A DNA stretch of 6,573 nucleotides from Campylobacteraceae bacterium (GTDB taxonomy: Bacteria > Campylobacterota > Campylobacteria > Campylobacterales > Sulfurovaceae): NCBI GenBank assembly GCA_027083895.1, contig JALWMN010000062.1:1-6573 (forward strand). The letters are read 5' to 3'. The notes under the pieces were generated by a model, which saw only the letters and a program-made list of their open reading frames with translations, was not told the origin of the DNA and searched no databases. Position numbers and translations under genes: made by a program. Below, piece after piece: positions 5,260 through 6,573 of this stretch (its first letter is position 1; each line of letters opens with the position of its first letter).

Positions 5260-6285
5260 ATGAAAAAGAGAATTTCTTCCCTACTTCTAGCAGCACTTCT
5301 TCTTAACAGCTGCTCTTTTAATGCAGACAAATTTATCCCCGAAGGCTTAAAGGTCTCTCCAGGACATAGCACTAACTCTTACACTGAAAAACTCAATAAA
5401 TATGCAATTAATGTAAGTAGAGATGGAGTTACCTTTAATGATGGTAGCTATATCACTCCAGAAGGAGAGGGAGCTATTATTCTTCCAAAAGGTTTCTACT
5501 ATGTTAGCAGCGATGGAGGACGCATCTTAGCAGCCAATAACCATGGAGAGATCATGGTCCTCAAAAGCAATGGCGAAGAGCTAGCATCAACAAAACTTGA
5601 GGCACCACTTGTAAGTGGAGTAGCCTACTCTCATGGTATTGCTTACCTTCTTCAAGGAAACCGCTTTGGTCTCTATGATCCATTCCAAAATAAGATCACT
5701 TACCAAAAAGAGTTTCCAGGTGGCGATACTGTTGATACACGACTTGCCAACCCAATAGTTACAAACAACTTTTTAGCTCTCCCTACACTCGATGGTAAAC
5801 TTATTCTCATTAATATGCATACTCCCTCTGAACCAGGTGTTATAACTGTCGGAAAAAATAAAAGCTACGGAAATATCATCTTTGCAAAAACTGTTGGTAA
5901 TAGTATGATTTTAGCAACTCCAAATCGACTCCTCTCAATTGCTCCAGGACAAAAAAGAGAACTTAATGTGAAAGTGGCAGATTTAACAATAAAAAATGGA
6001 ATTATCTATCTCTTAACCCGTGACGGCAAAATTGAAAAACTCACTACAAATCTTGAATCAATCGCTTCACGCAAATTTCAATATGCTGATTTTGCAACTG
6101 TTGGTTATCTCAATGGAAAAGTCTACGCCTTTGCAAAAAGTGGAACACTCATTGTGCTTGATGATAATCTCCAAAAGTATAAACTCTACAGTATAGGTAG
6201 TGCAAGAAAGTATAGTTACATCTCAGGAGACTACCTCTATATAGATAATAAACGGGTAAACTTAAGTGCTTTAAATTATGAATAA
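5260..6285 (+). CDS. Outer-membrane lipoprotein with BamB/PQQ-like beta-propeller
   Basis: The 341-residue protein has a lipoprotein signal peptide: MKKR, a hydrophobic stretch, and lipobox LNSC with the acylated Cys at 18. Ser at the next position does not retain it in the inner membrane, so outer-membrane delivery is expected. From about 75 to 330 it shows repeated short beta-strand units of the PQQ-propeller kind, for example GEIMVLKSNGEELAS (96-110), DGKLILINMHT (178-188), NGIIYLLTRDGKIEKL (246-261) and NGKVYAFAKSGTLIVLDD (285-302). BamB, an eight-bladed lipoprotein of the BAM outer-membrane assembly complex, has this plan but is about 50 residues longer. The upstream YfgM-like gene strengthens the comparison. 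Other PQQ-like propeller lipoproteins remain possible, and no cofactor site can be claimed. The gap from the upstream gene is 75 bp. AAGGAT occurs twice before the start (5234 and 5246); the second is the better-placed Shine-Dalgarno. Confidence 0.85.
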   Translation: MKKRISSLLLAALLLNSCSFNADKFIPEGLKVSPGHSTNSYTEKLNKYAINVSRDGVTFNDGSYITPEGEGAIILPKGFYYVSSDGGRILAANNHGEIMVLKSNGEELASTKLEAPLVSGVAYSHGIAYLLQGNRFGLYDPFQNKITYQKEFPGGDTVDTRLANPIVTNNFLALPTLDGKLILINMHTPSEPGVITVGKNKSYGNIIFAKTVGNSMILATPNRLLSIAPGQKRELNVKVADLTIKNGIIYLLTRDGKIEKLTTNLESIASRKFQYADFATVGYLNGKVYAFAKSGTLIVLDDNLQKYKLYSIGSARKYSYISGDYLYIDNKRVNLSALNYE

Positions 6286-6573
6286 CCTTATTGAGGCATT
6301 CTCAGAGTACCTCACTATCAATAAGGGGCTAAGTAGCAACTCTTTGGCTGCCTATATAAATGATATAGAGCAGCTAGATGGCTTTCATAAAAAAGCTCTT
6401 CTTGAGTATGAGAGTAGTGATATAATCAATTTTCTCTCACAATTTAAAAACCCTCGTACCCGTAATCGCAAACTCGCCTCTATTAATGCATTCTATCGCT
6501 TTTTAAATGAATTAGACTTTAGCAATAAAAACCTTAAACTCCCAAGTGCAAAGGTACCTGCAAATCTTCCACT
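6278..6573 (+). CDS. XerC/XerD-type tyrosine recombinase, N-terminal part (cut by window edge)
   Basis: Ninety-eight codons are open to the right edge. The fragment is the SAM-like core-binding domain of an integrase/Xer recombinase. MNNLIEAFSEYLTINKGLSSNSLAAYINDI is split here as the opening EAFSEYLTINKGLS and NSLAAYINDI (22-31), and the second helix pair shows TRNRKLASINAFYRFL (61-76), which grips DNA in this family. The catalytic domain with the Arg-His-Arg-Tyr residues is outside the window. The short N-terminus is like XerC/XerD; as I recall, Helicobacter/Campylobacter XerH has a longer one. It may resolve chromosome dimers or be a second, accessory recombinase. The ATG overlaps the lipoprotein stop codon by 8 bp and lacks a good Shine-Dalgarno, so it is probably translated by coupling. 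Confidence 0.88.
   Translation, partial: MNNLIEAFSEYLTINKGLSSNSLAAYINDIEQLDGFHKKALLEYESSDIINFLSQFKNPRTRNRKLASINAFYRFLNELDFSNKNLKLPSAKVPANLP

Overview
The window is AT-rich DNA that fits a member of the Campylobacterota (Epsilonproteobacteria), probably a free-living type such as the Sulfurimonas/Sulfurovum relatives. The assignment is inferred from the protein styles, TTA-dominated leucine codons, promoters with a clear TATAAT-like -10 but no obvious -35, and a gene order rpmE-rsmI-SpoU methyltransferase-membrane protein that I recall from Campylobacter jejuni. It was not tested by any search.

Left half, minus strand (read from 2780 down to 1): a compact ribosome-related operon. A promoter near 2780 drives rpmE (ribosomal protein L31), then rsmI (16S rRNA 2'-O-methyltransferase), then an RlmB/TrmH-family 2'-O-ribose methyltransferase. 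The last gene overlaps its upstream neighbour by 14 bp. It encodes a RodZ-like protein (cytoplasmic helix-turn-helix, one membrane span, long Ser/Asn/Glu-rich periplasmic part) that is open at the left edge and cut by the window. The rpmE leader can form a symmetric stem-loop. The short rpmE-rsmI gap holds two hairpins and a 7-bp tandem repeat, which may lower expression of rsmI relative to rpmE.

Middle, 2703-2995: a divergent control region. On the plus strand there is a -10 element, a strong Shine-Dalgarno and a 22-codon leader ORF ending Ile-Leu-Leu-Leu-Ser-stop. It lies just upstream of leuA (2-isopropylmalate synthase, first committed step of leucine synthesis). The leucine codons are CTC CTG CTC, which leuA itself almost never uses. 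This is the most interesting feature: a leucine-sensing attenuator without a visible intrinsic terminator, whose RNA is extremely G-poor and C-rich, suggesting Rho-dependent control.

Right half, plus strand: leuA is followed by a 12-bp perfect inverted repeat that overlaps its stop codon and runs into a TATAAT box. Next come a YfgM-like membrane-anchored TPR protein, a lipoprotein predicted to be a PQQ/BamB-like beta-propeller, and the first 98 codons of a XerC/XerD-type tyrosine recombinase that overlaps the lipoprotein gene by 8 bp. The YfgM-BamB order copies the well-known gammaproteobacterial neighbourhood and suggests an envelope-assembly pair. There are no tRNA or rRNA genes, CRISPR arrays or insertion sequences in the window.
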